Assembly (NCBI RefSeq): GCF_965223525.1
Contig: NZ_CBDCWX010000005.1
Coordinates: 1,488,001-1,552,000 of the forward strand
Length of the DNA: 64,000 bases
Direction: 5' to 3'
DNA from: Leptofilum sp965223525
Lineage (GTDB): Bacteria; Chloroflexota; Anaerolineae; Promineifilales; Promineifilaceae
Shown here: piece by piece, positions 49,362 to 57,122 of the stretch
How the letters are laid out: each line of letters starts with the position of its first letter
Position numbering within the stretch: position 1 is the first letter of the stretch
Program-made: the position numbers and the translations under genes
The notes under the pieces: model-generated
Database searches by the model: none
The model's input: the letters and a program-made list of their open reading frames with translations, nothing else
What the model was told of the DNA's origin: nothing

Positions 49362-50165
49362 ATGAAAAATAGGCGTGTCCGCAAGATCATCATTGGAGTA
49401 GCTGTTTTTTTTAGCCTTTGCTGCGTTGGATTTATTGCTATTGCTTTGCTTCTGCCTGATCCAGAGCCCGGTGAGGCCACGGCTGTATCTGTTGAAGAGA
49501 GAAGTGAGCTAGCTGAAATTGTAGATGATGACCCTGTAGAAGAAGATGTCCTCGAAGAGGAAAACGAAACTGAAAATAATTTAGTTGCTGAAGAACCTGT
49601 CGAAACGTCAGCGCCATCAACCAATACCCCAGAGCCAACAGTAACCAGTACCCCAGAGCCGACTGTTACCAATCCCCCAAAAGCTACCGAAACTCAAGTC
49701 GTTACAGAAACGCCTGTGCCAACAGATACCCCAGACTCTAACGTGCTTACAGTGGAAGAAGAAGCTTATATAGATGCCATTTTGGATATTGCTTCGGTTT
49801 ACGGTGAGGCATTGAATATATTAGGCGTTCAACTTTCAGCTGCCGGGGCCGACGTCAGTTTAATGTTCGATGATGATTGGAAAATTGAAGTAGTGACAGC
49901 ACTGGCCTTTCTTCTTTTTGCTGGCGATGAAGTTCGCTCGTTGGAAGCACCAGAACGATTTGAGACGCTCCATGAGCATTGGTTAAACGCAGCCGAGCAT
50001 TACGATTTAGTCGCTGAGTTATTAGCTGAAGGAATAGACGAATTCGACACAGATAAGATCAACAGGGCCAATGAGGAGATGTCTGCTGGCCAAGAGGATA
50101 TATCGTTAGCAATAGATGAAATCGAACGTCTATCCGATGAAGGTGTTGATTTTTCCTCACCATAG
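49362..50165 (+). CDS. membrane-anchored protein with acidic and Thr/Pro stalk; unknown function
   Basis: A 267-residue protein with AGGAGG before ATG 49362. One N-terminal helix (IIIGVAVFFSLCCVGFIAIALLL) anchors it outward. Residues about 35-75 are Glu/Asp-rich, then a linker of NTPEPTVTSTPEPTVT-like units to about residue 125. The C-terminal about 140 residues are predicted helical (VEEEAYIDAILDIASVYGEALNILGVQLS ... HEHWLNAAEHYDLVAELLAEGIDEFDTDKINRANEEMSAGQEDISLAIDEIERL), reminiscent of four-helix surface proteins. I do not recognise a family. Confidence 0.7.
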   Translation: MKNRRVRKIIIGVAVFFSLCCVGFIAIALLLPDPEPGEATAVSVEERSELAEIVDDDPVEEDVLEEENETENNLVAEEPVETSAPSTNTPEPTVTSTPEPTVTNPPKATETQVVTETPVPTDTPDSNVLTVEEEAYIDAILDIASVYGEALNILGVQLSAAGADVSLMFDDDWKIEVVTALAFLLFAGDEVRSLEAPERFETLHEHWLNAAEHYDLVAELLAEGIDEFDTDKINRANEEMSAGQEDISLAIDEIERLSDEGVDFSSP

Positions 50166-50377
50166 AGTTCGCTTCCCTGTCCTAGCGCGGTTTTCGGCTA
50201 GCATGGAACTTGTTTGGCTGCGGCTCGGCCTCTAGCCGCGTCGCCTGCTTTGTCATGTTGAACTCTCGAATTTTAGCATAATCTGATTGGCAACGACTGC
50301 ACATAGCGAAACCGAAGCAGGGCTTTTCAATCGTCACGATTTTAGGACGCGGACGAGCGCGGATGACACGGAAAGGT

Positions 50378-50446
50378 GTTTCAGGCCAACCAATGCGCCC
50401 AAAAGCAGCCAAATTCGGCGAAAAAATCTGTGCAGAAGATCGCATT
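50378..50446 (+). pseudogene. decayed fragment of the glycosyltransferase 3' end (copy 2)
   Basis: Conceptual translation VSGQPMRPKAAKFGEKICAE is clearly the same as VSNQTMRQKATQLGQKIRAE at residues about 311-330 of the glycosyltransferase. It has no start and no surrounding gene. It lies in the 495-bp gap 50166-50660, which contains no intact gene; upstream is a GC-rich stretch with an ACGCGGACGAGCGCGGATGA character. Confidence 0.75.
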
Positions 50447-50660
50447 GGACATTGTAATGGAACAGTGCTGTGCGGCCCTCCAATCTTTCAGCACATAATC
50501 TCAAAATATATTCAAACAAACGGTAGAGCAAACGGTAGCCTCTTATCTTTTAGCTCAAACATAAGTTTGTAGTTTTTCTTTTAAGAGATTCGCGCTTCAA
50601 CTCCTCATTATAGTTTCTACATTTTAGCTGCACCGAATTGGGTGTATGGAGGTTACAGAA

Positions 50661-51149
50661 ATGAAAAGGCAGGCTTCTTTAACGTTACTGATAGCAGTAT
50701 TCTTGGTTTTTGTTCTGGGAATTGGCTCTGTGTTTGCAGATAGCGGAGGCAACGGCCGTACGGATGGGCCTAGTTTCGAAAAAGTAGGTCAAGATAGCAG
50801 CTTTTCCTGCTACTTTATTCAACAAAGTCCGTGCGATGGTGTTACCTATGAGGTCACTGGAAAATGCACACTCGGCGTGCGGGGAAATGTCTCAAATGCG
50901 AGAGTAGAAGAGGCACTGATTGGCATTAGATTTATCGGTCAGGGGGATGGGTACACCGTCAGAATCTCCCACGGGCAAGAATATGATGCCATCGAAGATA
51001 ATTACTTTGTAGAAGGGGTGCATTATGAGTGGGACGGCAATGGGCGGCTACCTGACTTTGAATCAACCAGTTCCGGTACGGTGTTTACATCTAACGGCGT
51101 CGTAACTGGATTGAGCCTTTACACCACATCTGCTCAATGTACTAATTAA
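50661..51149 (+). CDS. small secreted protein of unknown function
   Basis: A 162-residue protein with GGAGG before ATG 50661. It has a classical cleavable signal peptide (LTLLIAVFLVFVLGIGSVFA-DSGG). The mature part is beta-rich with four Cys (SFSCYFIQQSPCDGVTYEVTGKC ... TTSAQC), likely two disulfides, and no membrane anchor. No family is recognised. A copy of ACGGCCGT encodes the GNGRTD junction just after the signal. Confidence 0.72.
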   Translation: MKRQASLTLLIAVFLVFVLGIGSVFADSGGNGRTDGPSFEKVGQDSSFSCYFIQQSPCDGVTYEVTGKCTLGVRGNVSNARVEEALIGIRFIGQGDGYTVRISHGQEYDAIEDNYFVEGVHYEWDGNGRLPDFESTSSGTVFTSNGVVTGLSLYTTSAQCTN

Positions 51150-51277
51150 TTGCCATGCTTTGCTATGGTTCAATGTAAATATGAATCCAGCGACACGGTC
51201 TTTTGGCCGCGTCGTTTTATTATCAACGATTGAAATAATCTGATTTGCTAACGGCCGTTTCCTCACTCATCACTCTC

Positions 51278-51362
51278 AAAAATGCGACACGGATCGGAGG
51301 GTAAACACGGATAAAAATTTGTTCAATCCGTGTTCTAAACCTCTTTATTTTGCCAGCAGTTG
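51278..51362. repeat. degenerate direct repeat, copy 1 (second copy 52232-52302)
   Basis: The text CTCAAAAATGCGAC...AACACGGATAAAA...GTTCAATCCGTGTTCTA...ATTTTGCCAGCA recurs at 52232-52302 with substitutions and small gaps. The two copies flank the glycosyltransferase fragment and the gene at 51598, so this segment has been rearranged. Confidence 0.6.
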
Positions 51363-51382
51363 ACGGAAGTGATAGATACGCC

Positions 51383-51499
51383 GTTTCTAACCAAACCATG
51401 CGCCAAAAAGCAGCCCAACTGGGCGAAAAAATCCGCACAGAAGATGGTATTGCCCGCGCCGTAATACTTGCCGTAATACTTATCGAACAAGAATTGTGA
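51383..51499 (+). pseudogene. decayed fragment of the glycosyltransferase 3' end (copy 3)
   Basis: The frame VSNQTMRQKAAQLGEKIRTE then DGIARAVILAVILIEQEL ending in TGA matches the last 35 or so residues of the glycosyltransferase, with a 12-bp tandem duplication (GCCGTAATACTT twice) near the end. The similarity continues past the stop (AAGTTGACCAGAATCACGAA against the same stretch after 49128). It has no start. It lies in the 448-bp gap 51150-51597, which has no intact gene; a repeat shared with 52232-52302 occupies 51278-51362. Confidence 0.8.
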
Positions 51500-51597
51500 A
51501 TAAGTTGACCAGAATCACGAAACGATGCAGGCTGCATTACAAGCTTGTGGTGGGTAAATAGCAGAACCAACTACACAATATCTGAGCGTTTAGCGTT

Positions 51598-52179
51598 TCA
51601 TTCCTTTGGTGTGAAGCTCGTAATTATTAGGTTAAACTCGCCAATAAGATTATCATACTGCTCCTGCGTGGTACGGAGAGTAAAAATAATCATATCATTT
51701 TGGCGAGCTAAATATACATCTTCATCTACAGCATTACGTATGTCAACACGGTAAATTCTTCTTAAGACAGGATAGTCACCAATCATTTCTTTCTGTAAAT
51801 CTGAGACCTCAAATCCTTGATAGGTTCTGTTAAGTCGCCAGCCATCCTCTCTTCGTAAATCTTTACCCCATTCAGCAACCTCTTCAAGTGTTGGGTTATT
51901 TGCTGGTTGTCGGCTAATCCTGATCCCATTGAAATCAGCAACCAAATCGCTGCTTATAATAAAGACGACTGTTTCATCGCCTCGGTATCCTCCATCGGCA
52001 TATTGGCGGGCATCCCAAATTCCGGGATGAGTTACAGAAAAACCGAAGGCAGGGCTAGACGTGTTTTTCCTCTCACCTGTGATCCAAGCAATTGGGTGAA
52101 AGTCAGTAAAGATGAGCAAAAGTAAAAGTGCAAATCCAATTAAACCAGCGTATTTGGTATGTTCTTTGCTAAATTTCAT
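51598..52179 (-). CDS. membrane-anchored protein of unknown function
   Basis: A 193-residue protein. One N-terminal helix (YAGLIGFALLLLLIFTDFHPIAWI) precedes an extracytoplasmic domain (AFGFSVTHPGIWDARQYADGGYRGDETVVFIISSDLVADFNGIRISRQPANNPTLEEVAEWGKDLRREDGWRL ... MIIFTLRTTQEQYDNLIGEFNLIITSFTP). The pattern of strand, FSVTHPxxW and a final FNLIITSF resembles PsbP/LpqN-like lipoprotein folds, but the match is weak. No ACGGCCGT occurs and the gene is AT-rich. Confidence 0.65.
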   Translation of the reverse strand: MKFSKEHTKYAGLIGFALLLLLIFTDFHPIAWITGERKNTSSPAFGFSVTHPGIWDARQYADGGYRGDETVVFIISSDLVADFNGIRISRQPANNPTLEEVAEWGKDLRREDGWRLNRTYQGFEVSDLQKEMIGDYPVLRRIYRVDIRNAVDEDVYLARQNDMIIFTLRTTQEQYDNLIGEFNLIITSFTPKE

Positions 52180-52281
52180 TTCTTTTCCTAAATTTAGTAG
52201 AAGTTGGCTGGCATCCCATCCAACACCCTCAAAAACGCGACTGGAACATAAGCACGAATAAAAGCTCGTTCAGTCCGTGTT

Positions 52282-53304
52282 CTAATTTTGCCAGCAACTG
52301 GCGTGGAACTGGAGCGCCTGGACGCCAATTTGGTTGTACAGTTGGCCAAAGTTGTGGGGCACGTCAGGGACGATTTGTAGCTGGTGGGGGATGCCTAGCT
52401 GGGTGAGGAGGCCGGCAACGGCCGTACTTGCATTGACCGCCCGCATATCCAATTCACCCACCGCCAGGAACACCTCTAAACCGCTGTTTAGAACGGCCGT
52501 CGCGTTTTCTTCCCACAGGCTGGTAGCATCATCCACGCCGCTTTCTGCCAGGGGCATCGTGTTGCAATACAGGTCGGGTCGTTGGGCAGCGTAGCGCATG
52601 GCGCCGGCGGCCCCGAGTGAGAATCCTACCAGGGAACGGCCGTTCCCGTTCGGAATCGTGCGCCAGTTGCCATCTACCGCCGCAATGAATTCCTGCGTCA
52701 CCAATGCTTCATTTGCCGCATTCCAGGCACCATCGGGCCGTCTGGGAGCCGCCACGATGAACGGTGGCAGCTCGCCGCTGTTGATAAGCTGCGACAGCCA
52801 CGCGCCCGCATCCTCGTTGGCCGCTTCAACCTCCCGACTAATCGCATTCCAAAATAAAATGTGGCTGCCCTGGCTGCCATGCAAAAAGTAAAGCACGGGG
52901 TAATGCTGATCCGATTGATCGTAGCCGGGGGGGGTGTAGAGCGTGAAGAAGATTTCTTGTTGGCGCGATTGGCTAAAGAAGCTGTATTCCGCCACGCCTT
53001 GCCAGCGCACGACGGTAGATTGTTGGGTGACGGCGGGAATGGCCGTTTCGGGTTGGCTTGGTGTGGGTGTTGCCGTTGGCAGCGGCGTGGGGCTAGGCGT
53101 TGCCGTGGGCGTATCGCTGGGAACGGGCGTTGGCGTATTCGTAGCCGTAGCGGTTGGTGTGGGGCTAGGGGTGTTTGTGGGGAGTCGTGTCGGCGTTTCG
53201 GTGGGTGGTATGGGGGTGGCAGATGGTGTGGGTGGGGACGGCCGTTCTTCCGCCCCGCAGCCTAGCAAAAAGATCAGTAACAAAATCAGCCCCCACCGTT
53301 TCAT
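52282..53304 (-). CDS. secreted esterase (esterase D / alpha-beta hydrolase) lipoprotein
   Basis: A 340-residue protein from MKRWGLILLLIFLLGC; a longer frame overlaps the epimerase gene. The lipobox Cys (LLGC) lipidates it. A Thr/Pro linker of about 70 residues leads to the hydrolase: YPVLYFLHGSQGSHILFW, nucleophile GFSLGAAGAMRYA (Ser in GxSxG), acid in VGELDMRA and His in VPHNFGQLY. It is an esterase-D-like or feruloyl-type enzyme on the outer face. It is 11 bp after the epimerase stop and probably in one operon with it. The long linker is encoded by GT-rich repeats whose opposite strand also looks open. Confidence 0.88.
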   Translation of the reverse strand: MKRWGLILLLIFLLGCGAEERPSPPTPSATPIPPTETPTRLPTNTPSPTPTATATNTPTPVPSDTPTATPSPTPLPTATPTPSQPETAIPAVTQQSTVVRWQGVAEYSFFSQSRQQEIFFTLYTPPGYDQSDQHYPVLYFLHGSQGSHILFWNAISREVEAANEDAGAWLSQLINSGELPPFIVAAPRRPDGAWNAANEALVTQEFIAAVDGNWRTIPNGNGRSLVGFSLGAAGAMRYAAQRPDLYCNTMPLAESGVDDATSLWEENATAVLNSGLEVFLAVGELDMRAVNASTAVAGLLTQLGIPHQLQIVPDVPHNFGQLYNQIGVQALQFHASCWQN

Positions 53305-53314
53305 AAATACTATT

Positions 53315-54178
53315 TTAGTGGCGGAAGATGCGGAATGCCAGCCCCGGCCGCCGCAAATAGCTAATTGTGTCCCGAATGCGAGCGGGCTGAAAGCCAAATT
53401 GGCGATAAACGGCGTCGTGGTCGGTAATGTCTGGTACAAAAAAGCGATCCATAAAGTAGCGGCTAACGGCAGGCCAATACCACCAGCGGAACAGCATGGG
53501 GGTGATGGGGCGGAAAATCAGCATTGGTACGGGCAGGGGCAGGCGACGGTAGCCCGCTACGTCCAGCAGCTGCTGCACCAGCGTGGCGTAAGGCAGCTGC
53601 TCGCCGCCTGCAATGGTAAGGGTTTTGCCGATGTGGGTGGAGCGACTGAGGCTTTTGGCCAGGCAACGCACAAAATCTTCTACCCACAGCGGCTGCATCA
53701 TCATTTGGCCGCCGCCGGGCAGCCACACAACCGGCCATGTCCAGATGGCCAGCCCTACAATCAGTTCAAAGAAGCGGTCGTTACGGCCGTACAGCGACGA
53801 AGATCGCAAAATGGTGTACTCCAGCCCACTTTGCTGGATGAGCCGTTCCACTCTTCCCTTAGCCTGGAGCAGTGGGTGCATACTGAGTGGGTCTGCGCCA
53901 ATGCGGCTGGCAAAAATGATGCGCCGTACGTTCGCCCGACGTGCTTCTTCCACTAGCCGCTCGCTGCCGTCAATATCCACATGGTTCAGCAGCCGGTTGC
54001 GGCCCCGCGCTTCTGAACTGGCCAGATGCACTACGGTGGCAACGCCTTCCAGCTCTTCGCGCAGAGTAATGGGATCATTCATGCGGCCTTCATAGCCGCG
54101 TGCGGCAATGCCTTCCCGCTCAAGCCAAGCCATCAAAGAACGGCCGACAAAGCCGCTGGCACCAGTGACAAGAATCAT
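53315..54178 (-). CDS. NAD(P)-dependent epimerase/NmrA-like SDR
   Basis: A 287-residue protein of the extended/atypical SDR class: ILVTGASGFVGRSLMAWLE (nucleotide-binding GxxGxxG), VVHLASSEARG, NVRRIIFASRIGADP and EYTILRSSSLYG. The active-site YxxxK is not clear, as in NDUFA9/NmrA-like proteins that bind NAD(P) and modify quinones or act as chaperones. It starts a two-gene unit with the esterase. Confidence 0.88.
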   Translation of the reverse strand: MILVTGASGFVGRSLMAWLEREGIAARGYEGRMNDPITLREELEGVATVVHLASSEARGRNRLLNHVDIDGSERLVEEARRANVRRIIFASRIGADPLSMHPLLQAKGRVERLIQQSGLEYTILRSSSLYGRNDRFFELIVGLAIWTWPVVWLPGGGQMMMQPLWVEDFVRCLAKSLSRSTHIGKTLTIAGGEQLPYATLVQQLLDVAGYRRLPLPVPMLIFRPITPMLFRWWYWPAVSRYFMDRFFVPDITDHDAVYRQFGFQPARIRDTISYLRRPGLAFRIFRH

Positions 54179-54211
54179 GGGAAATTAAATTGTAACTGTA
54201 CGGGTAGCCTT

Positions 54212-54293
54212 ACCCCCTCCCTAGCCCTCCCCCTCACAGGGGGAGGGGACTGCTCCCTCTCCCTTGAGGGAGAGGGTTGGGGTGAGGGTGAAG
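54212..54293. repeat. CCCCTCC/GGGAGGGG palindromic repeat
   Basis: The text CCCCCTCACAGGGGGAGG and then CTCCCTCTCCCTTGAGGGAGAGGG makes two adjacent hairpins, followed by TTGGGGTGAGGG. Units like this are known as widely spread intergenic palindromes in bacteria. It occupies the 141-bp gap between the epimerase and the cNMP-binding gene. Confidence 0.65.
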
Positions 54294-54319
54294 AGGTACA
54301 CATCTGCATAACTTCAGTT

Positions 54320-56107
54320 TTAAGGCAGGTCTGGCACATCGCCGGGGGTTCGGTCTGGAATGCGGTCTTGCTCCATCGTTTGCTTATACACGTCCATCAG
54401 CAGCGCATACTCTTTGTGGCGCGTGCCGCGCCGCCGCCGCCGCTGCTGCTGCAGCATATTTTCCAGTTGAGCAAAGATGTCGCTTTGGATGACGCTGGGG
54501 TAGGGAATATCTTCAAAGACGAGGTTGCTTTCGGCACCGGCTGTTTCAATTTCTACATTGCCGTAGTTAAAAATGGTGTGGATGAGACCCGGTGTGAACG
54601 CATTCACATTTTGGATATTGCTCAAGAGCGCCTGTTTCCGACTTTCGCCAAAGCCAAACGGCCGTCTGTCAATATCTACAATCAGCCTGTCTGTTAGCTG
54701 GAACATATCGTTGCGCCAATCTTCCACCCGCCAAATAAGCCACAGCAAATCAATCGAGTAAAACAAGATAAGCGCAGGCAGTAGCTGCTGGAAGGTGAAC
54801 TCGAAGAAGCGAATTAAGACGAAGGCAACAACGGCCCCCAGTAAAGCCAGCCCCAACGGAATGACCGATTCAATAATAACCACCAAAAAATGTTTGCGGT
54901 AGATGATGGCATTTTCTTCTTCCACCCGCCAAAAATACCGCTGTCTTAGCCGCCACCAGAGCGTATCGCGGCGAGTGGGCTTTGCCGGTGGTAATATCGT
55001 TGCTTTTTCGCCAACGGGTTGATATTGAGGCTTCACCGCAAAATGGTCGCTAAATGTTTCGCGCAGCATTGACTGTTCTAAGCTGGCATCGAGTGATTTC
55101 ACTCTTTTGCTTTGTCGATCCAGCGTCTCTTTAACTTCAATGGGATTGTCAATATTGTCGAAAAAGATGGTGCCAAAGGCAGAGGCGGTGGTGATGCGGG
55201 CGGTGCCAAAGTTAAACAGGTTCGTGATAAATGTTGGTTTGGCAATTTCCACGCTTTGCACCTGGTCAATACGTGCTGTTTTTATGTCAACTCGGAAGGT
55301 GCGGAGGTCAAACTCCCGATGGACCACGCGCTTGTTGGTAATCACAAAATAATCGTTGGACCAATCAAGCGTTTGGAACAACACTACCAGCAGCAAAATC
55401 ACAAAAAAGATACCCGACACCCAGTAGCGCAGGTTGAAAAGGAAGGAGTCGGCAGGCTGTGAGTTGAAGAAGGTAAAAATAAGAAGGGGCAGCAGTAGCA
55501 TGGCCAACACCGGGAAGAAGGTTTGCACCAGCAGGTAAAGGCGGCTGCGCCGGGAGCTGTATTCCACCAGTTCGTCTGGCAAAATGCTGATGACGGTGCG
55601 TCTACGTTTGGCAGTGGAGAAGAGCTTTTGCGCTTCTTCGTAGGCGTATGGCGACAAGCCAGCGACGGTGACAATTTGGCCGTCTATTTCCTCTTCCTCG
55701 GTTTCCAGCAACGGTAGGGCATCTGGATATTGCAGCAGGAAGCGAACAAAGTTGGTGCCGCTGATGATGAGTACGGTGGCGGGCTTGTCGCGGTGGGATT
55801 TGGCCTTGACGTTAGCAGGATGGACGTTTGGCTCGAACAGCCAATCATCCTGGAAGTAGTCATTGACTAAGTAATCTCTCGTTTCGACGACGTAGGAGTT
55901 GTTTTCGATGTCATCCTGGCGGGTTTCGGCGTATAAACGGCCGCTTTTAACAATGTACAGGCTATCCGCCACATCCCTCTGGAACGCCACCATGCCACCA
56001 TTTTCGTACTGCGCCTCATCTGTAATTTGGGCGAGGGCTTCTATATGGTAATCTTCCAATTCTTTAAACAGCGGATGTTTTTGTAAGAACTCTGCCTTTG
56101 TGGTCAT
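54320..56107 (-). CDS. cyclic-nucleotide-binding domain protein fused to two membrane PH-like domains
   Basis: A 595-residue protein. An N-terminal cNMP-binding/CRP-like beta-roll (about 10-125: FLQKHPLFKELEDYHIEALAQI... MVAFQRDVADSLYIVKSGRLYAETR) is followed by two modules each made of a pair of helices (LVQTFFPVLAMLLLPLLIFTFF, GIFFVILLLVVLFQTLDW; then FLVVIIESVIPLGLALLGAVVAFVLI, LLPALILFYSIDLLWLIW) and a bPH2-like domain (NDYFVITNKRVVHREFDLRTFRVDIKTARIDQVQSVEI; NDMFQLTDRLIVDIDRRPFGFGESRKQALLSNIQNVNAF). It links a cytosolic signal sensor to the membrane. Whether it binds cAMP or c-di-GMP is not known. Confidence 0.85.
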   Translation of the reverse strand: MTTKAEFLQKHPLFKELEDYHIEALAQITDEAQYENGGMVAFQRDVADSLYIVKSGRLYAETRQDDIENNSYVVETRDYLVNDYFQDDWLFEPNVHPANVKAKSHRDKPATVLIISGTNFVRFLLQYPDALPLLETEEEEIDGQIVTVAGLSPYAYEEAQKLFSTAKRRRTVISILPDELVEYSSRRSRLYLLVQTFFPVLAMLLLPLLIFTFFNSQPADSFLFNLRYWVSGIFFVILLLVVLFQTLDWSNDYFVITNKRVVHREFDLRTFRVDIKTARIDQVQSVEIAKPTFITNLFNFGTARITTASAFGTIFFDNIDNPIEVKETLDRQSKRVKSLDASLEQSMLRETFSDHFAVKPQYQPVGEKATILPPAKPTRRDTLWWRLRQRYFWRVEEENAIIYRKHFLVVIIESVIPLGLALLGAVVAFVLIRFFEFTFQQLLPALILFYSIDLLWLIWRVEDWRNDMFQLTDRLIVDIDRRPFGFGESRKQALLSNIQNVNAFTPGLIHTIFNYGNVEIETAGAESNLVFEDIPYPSVIQSDIFAQLENMLQQQRRRRRGTRHKEYALLMDVYKQTMEQDRIPDRTPGDVPDLP

Positions 56108-56279
56108 ACATCTTTCCCAGAGTAAATATACATAACGTTGGCAGTCATTTTAACATAATCGCCAGCGGCTGGGAAGTCGTGTGGCACAGATGCACATGGA
56201 TACTTCGACTTTGCTCAGTACAAGCTTACACAGACAAAGGCAAAATCAGTGAAAATCTGTGTTTGTCAATGTCCAGTTT

Positions 56280-56930
56280 TTACTCATCAAACAGTTGTGC
56301 AAGTTGGCTCAGTTCGGCCGTTTTTGCCTGAATTTCGTCGGGTGAAGGGTTTACAACTTTGTATTCGTACAGCAAGAAACTAGTGGCTCCAGCCATCACC
56401 TCTGGCGCATTAAACACGTCGGTGGAAGCGCCTTCACGGTCACCCAGCCAGATGGTGCAGCCGGGATTTTGCTCGGCAAAGGCGAATAATGCCGCCTGCT
56501 GGCTGCTGGTGAGCTTGCTGGCATTTTTGGCGTTGAACGCCGTATCAAAACTGTCTAGTGGGGCGCGCTTTTTAGACCAATTTTCATGGCGGAAGATGTT
56601 GAGGTCTAACGGCCGTTCCCGCTTCACCTCAATCACCAACCGCGCTGCTGACACATGCGTGCGCCGTCGCCGTCCTTCATTATAGTAATGACGATGGAAA
56701 ATGATGGGAATGTAGGCGATGAGACGGCCATTGCTCAAACGCCCCTCGTACCACTGCATTTGTTTGGCTTTGGCAGTGGGCTGCAAAAAGAGTGCCTGGG
56801 CAATCGCCTCGCTGCCTTCGCGCCGCTGCTTGTTGCGGTACATCACAAAGCCAATCGGCCCGCCGATGGCCAACGGAGGCAGGCAGCACACCAGTACAAA
56901 AATGAAAAATCCACCAAAAAAATCGTCCAT
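56280..56930 (-). CDS. membrane protein with one N-terminal helix; unknown function
   Basis: A 216-residue protein; AAGGAT precedes ATG 56930 (a GTG two codons earlier is also possible). The N-terminal helix (FFIFVLVCCLPPLAIGGPIGFVMY) is followed by a soluble domain of about 185 residues with basic patches (HYYNEGRRRRTHVSAARLVIEVKRERPLDLNIFRHENWSKKRAPLDSFDTAF) and a helical end (DEIQAKTAELSQLAQLF). No family is recognised. Confidence 0.65.
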   Translation of the reverse strand: MDDFFGGFFIFVLVCCLPPLAIGGPIGFVMYRNKQRREGSEAIAQALFLQPTAKAKQMQWYEGRLSNGRLIAYIPIIFHRHYYNEGRRRRTHVSAARLVIEVKRERPLDLNIFRHENWSKKRAPLDSFDTAFNAKNASKLTSSQQAALFAFAEQNPGCTIWLGDREGASTDVFNAPEVMAGATSFLLYEYKVVNPSPDEIQAKTAELSQLAQLFDE

Positions 56931-57013
56931 AGCCACATCCTTTTAGCCTGTGGGATTTATCCCCAGATTTTTGTATGGTAACGGCCGTTCGATCAGAAAC
57001 CGATCCAACACGT

Positions 57014-57042
57014 GTAGGGGCAGGTCTCAGACCTGCCCCTAC
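57014..57042. repeat. 29-bp REP palindrome, unit 1
   Basis: GTAGGGGCAGGTCTC and its inverted half form a perfect palindrome apart from the centre; a partial half (AGACCTGCCCCTAC) follows at 57043-57056. It lies 80 bp upstream of the type ISP gene. Confidence 0.88.
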
Positions 57043-57122
57043 AGACCTGCCCCTACACACACCAAACAAAATTTATGCTAAAATGCACCCACGCCGCTTA
57101 TTCTCAACAATGGGAACAATAA

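Noticed and set aside
52943..53956. 337-codon plus-strand frame rich in GVGVAVGV repeats
   Set aside because: It is the complement of the Thr/Pro linker of the esterase and of the epimerase gene; the repeats are an artefact of the opposite-strand reading.
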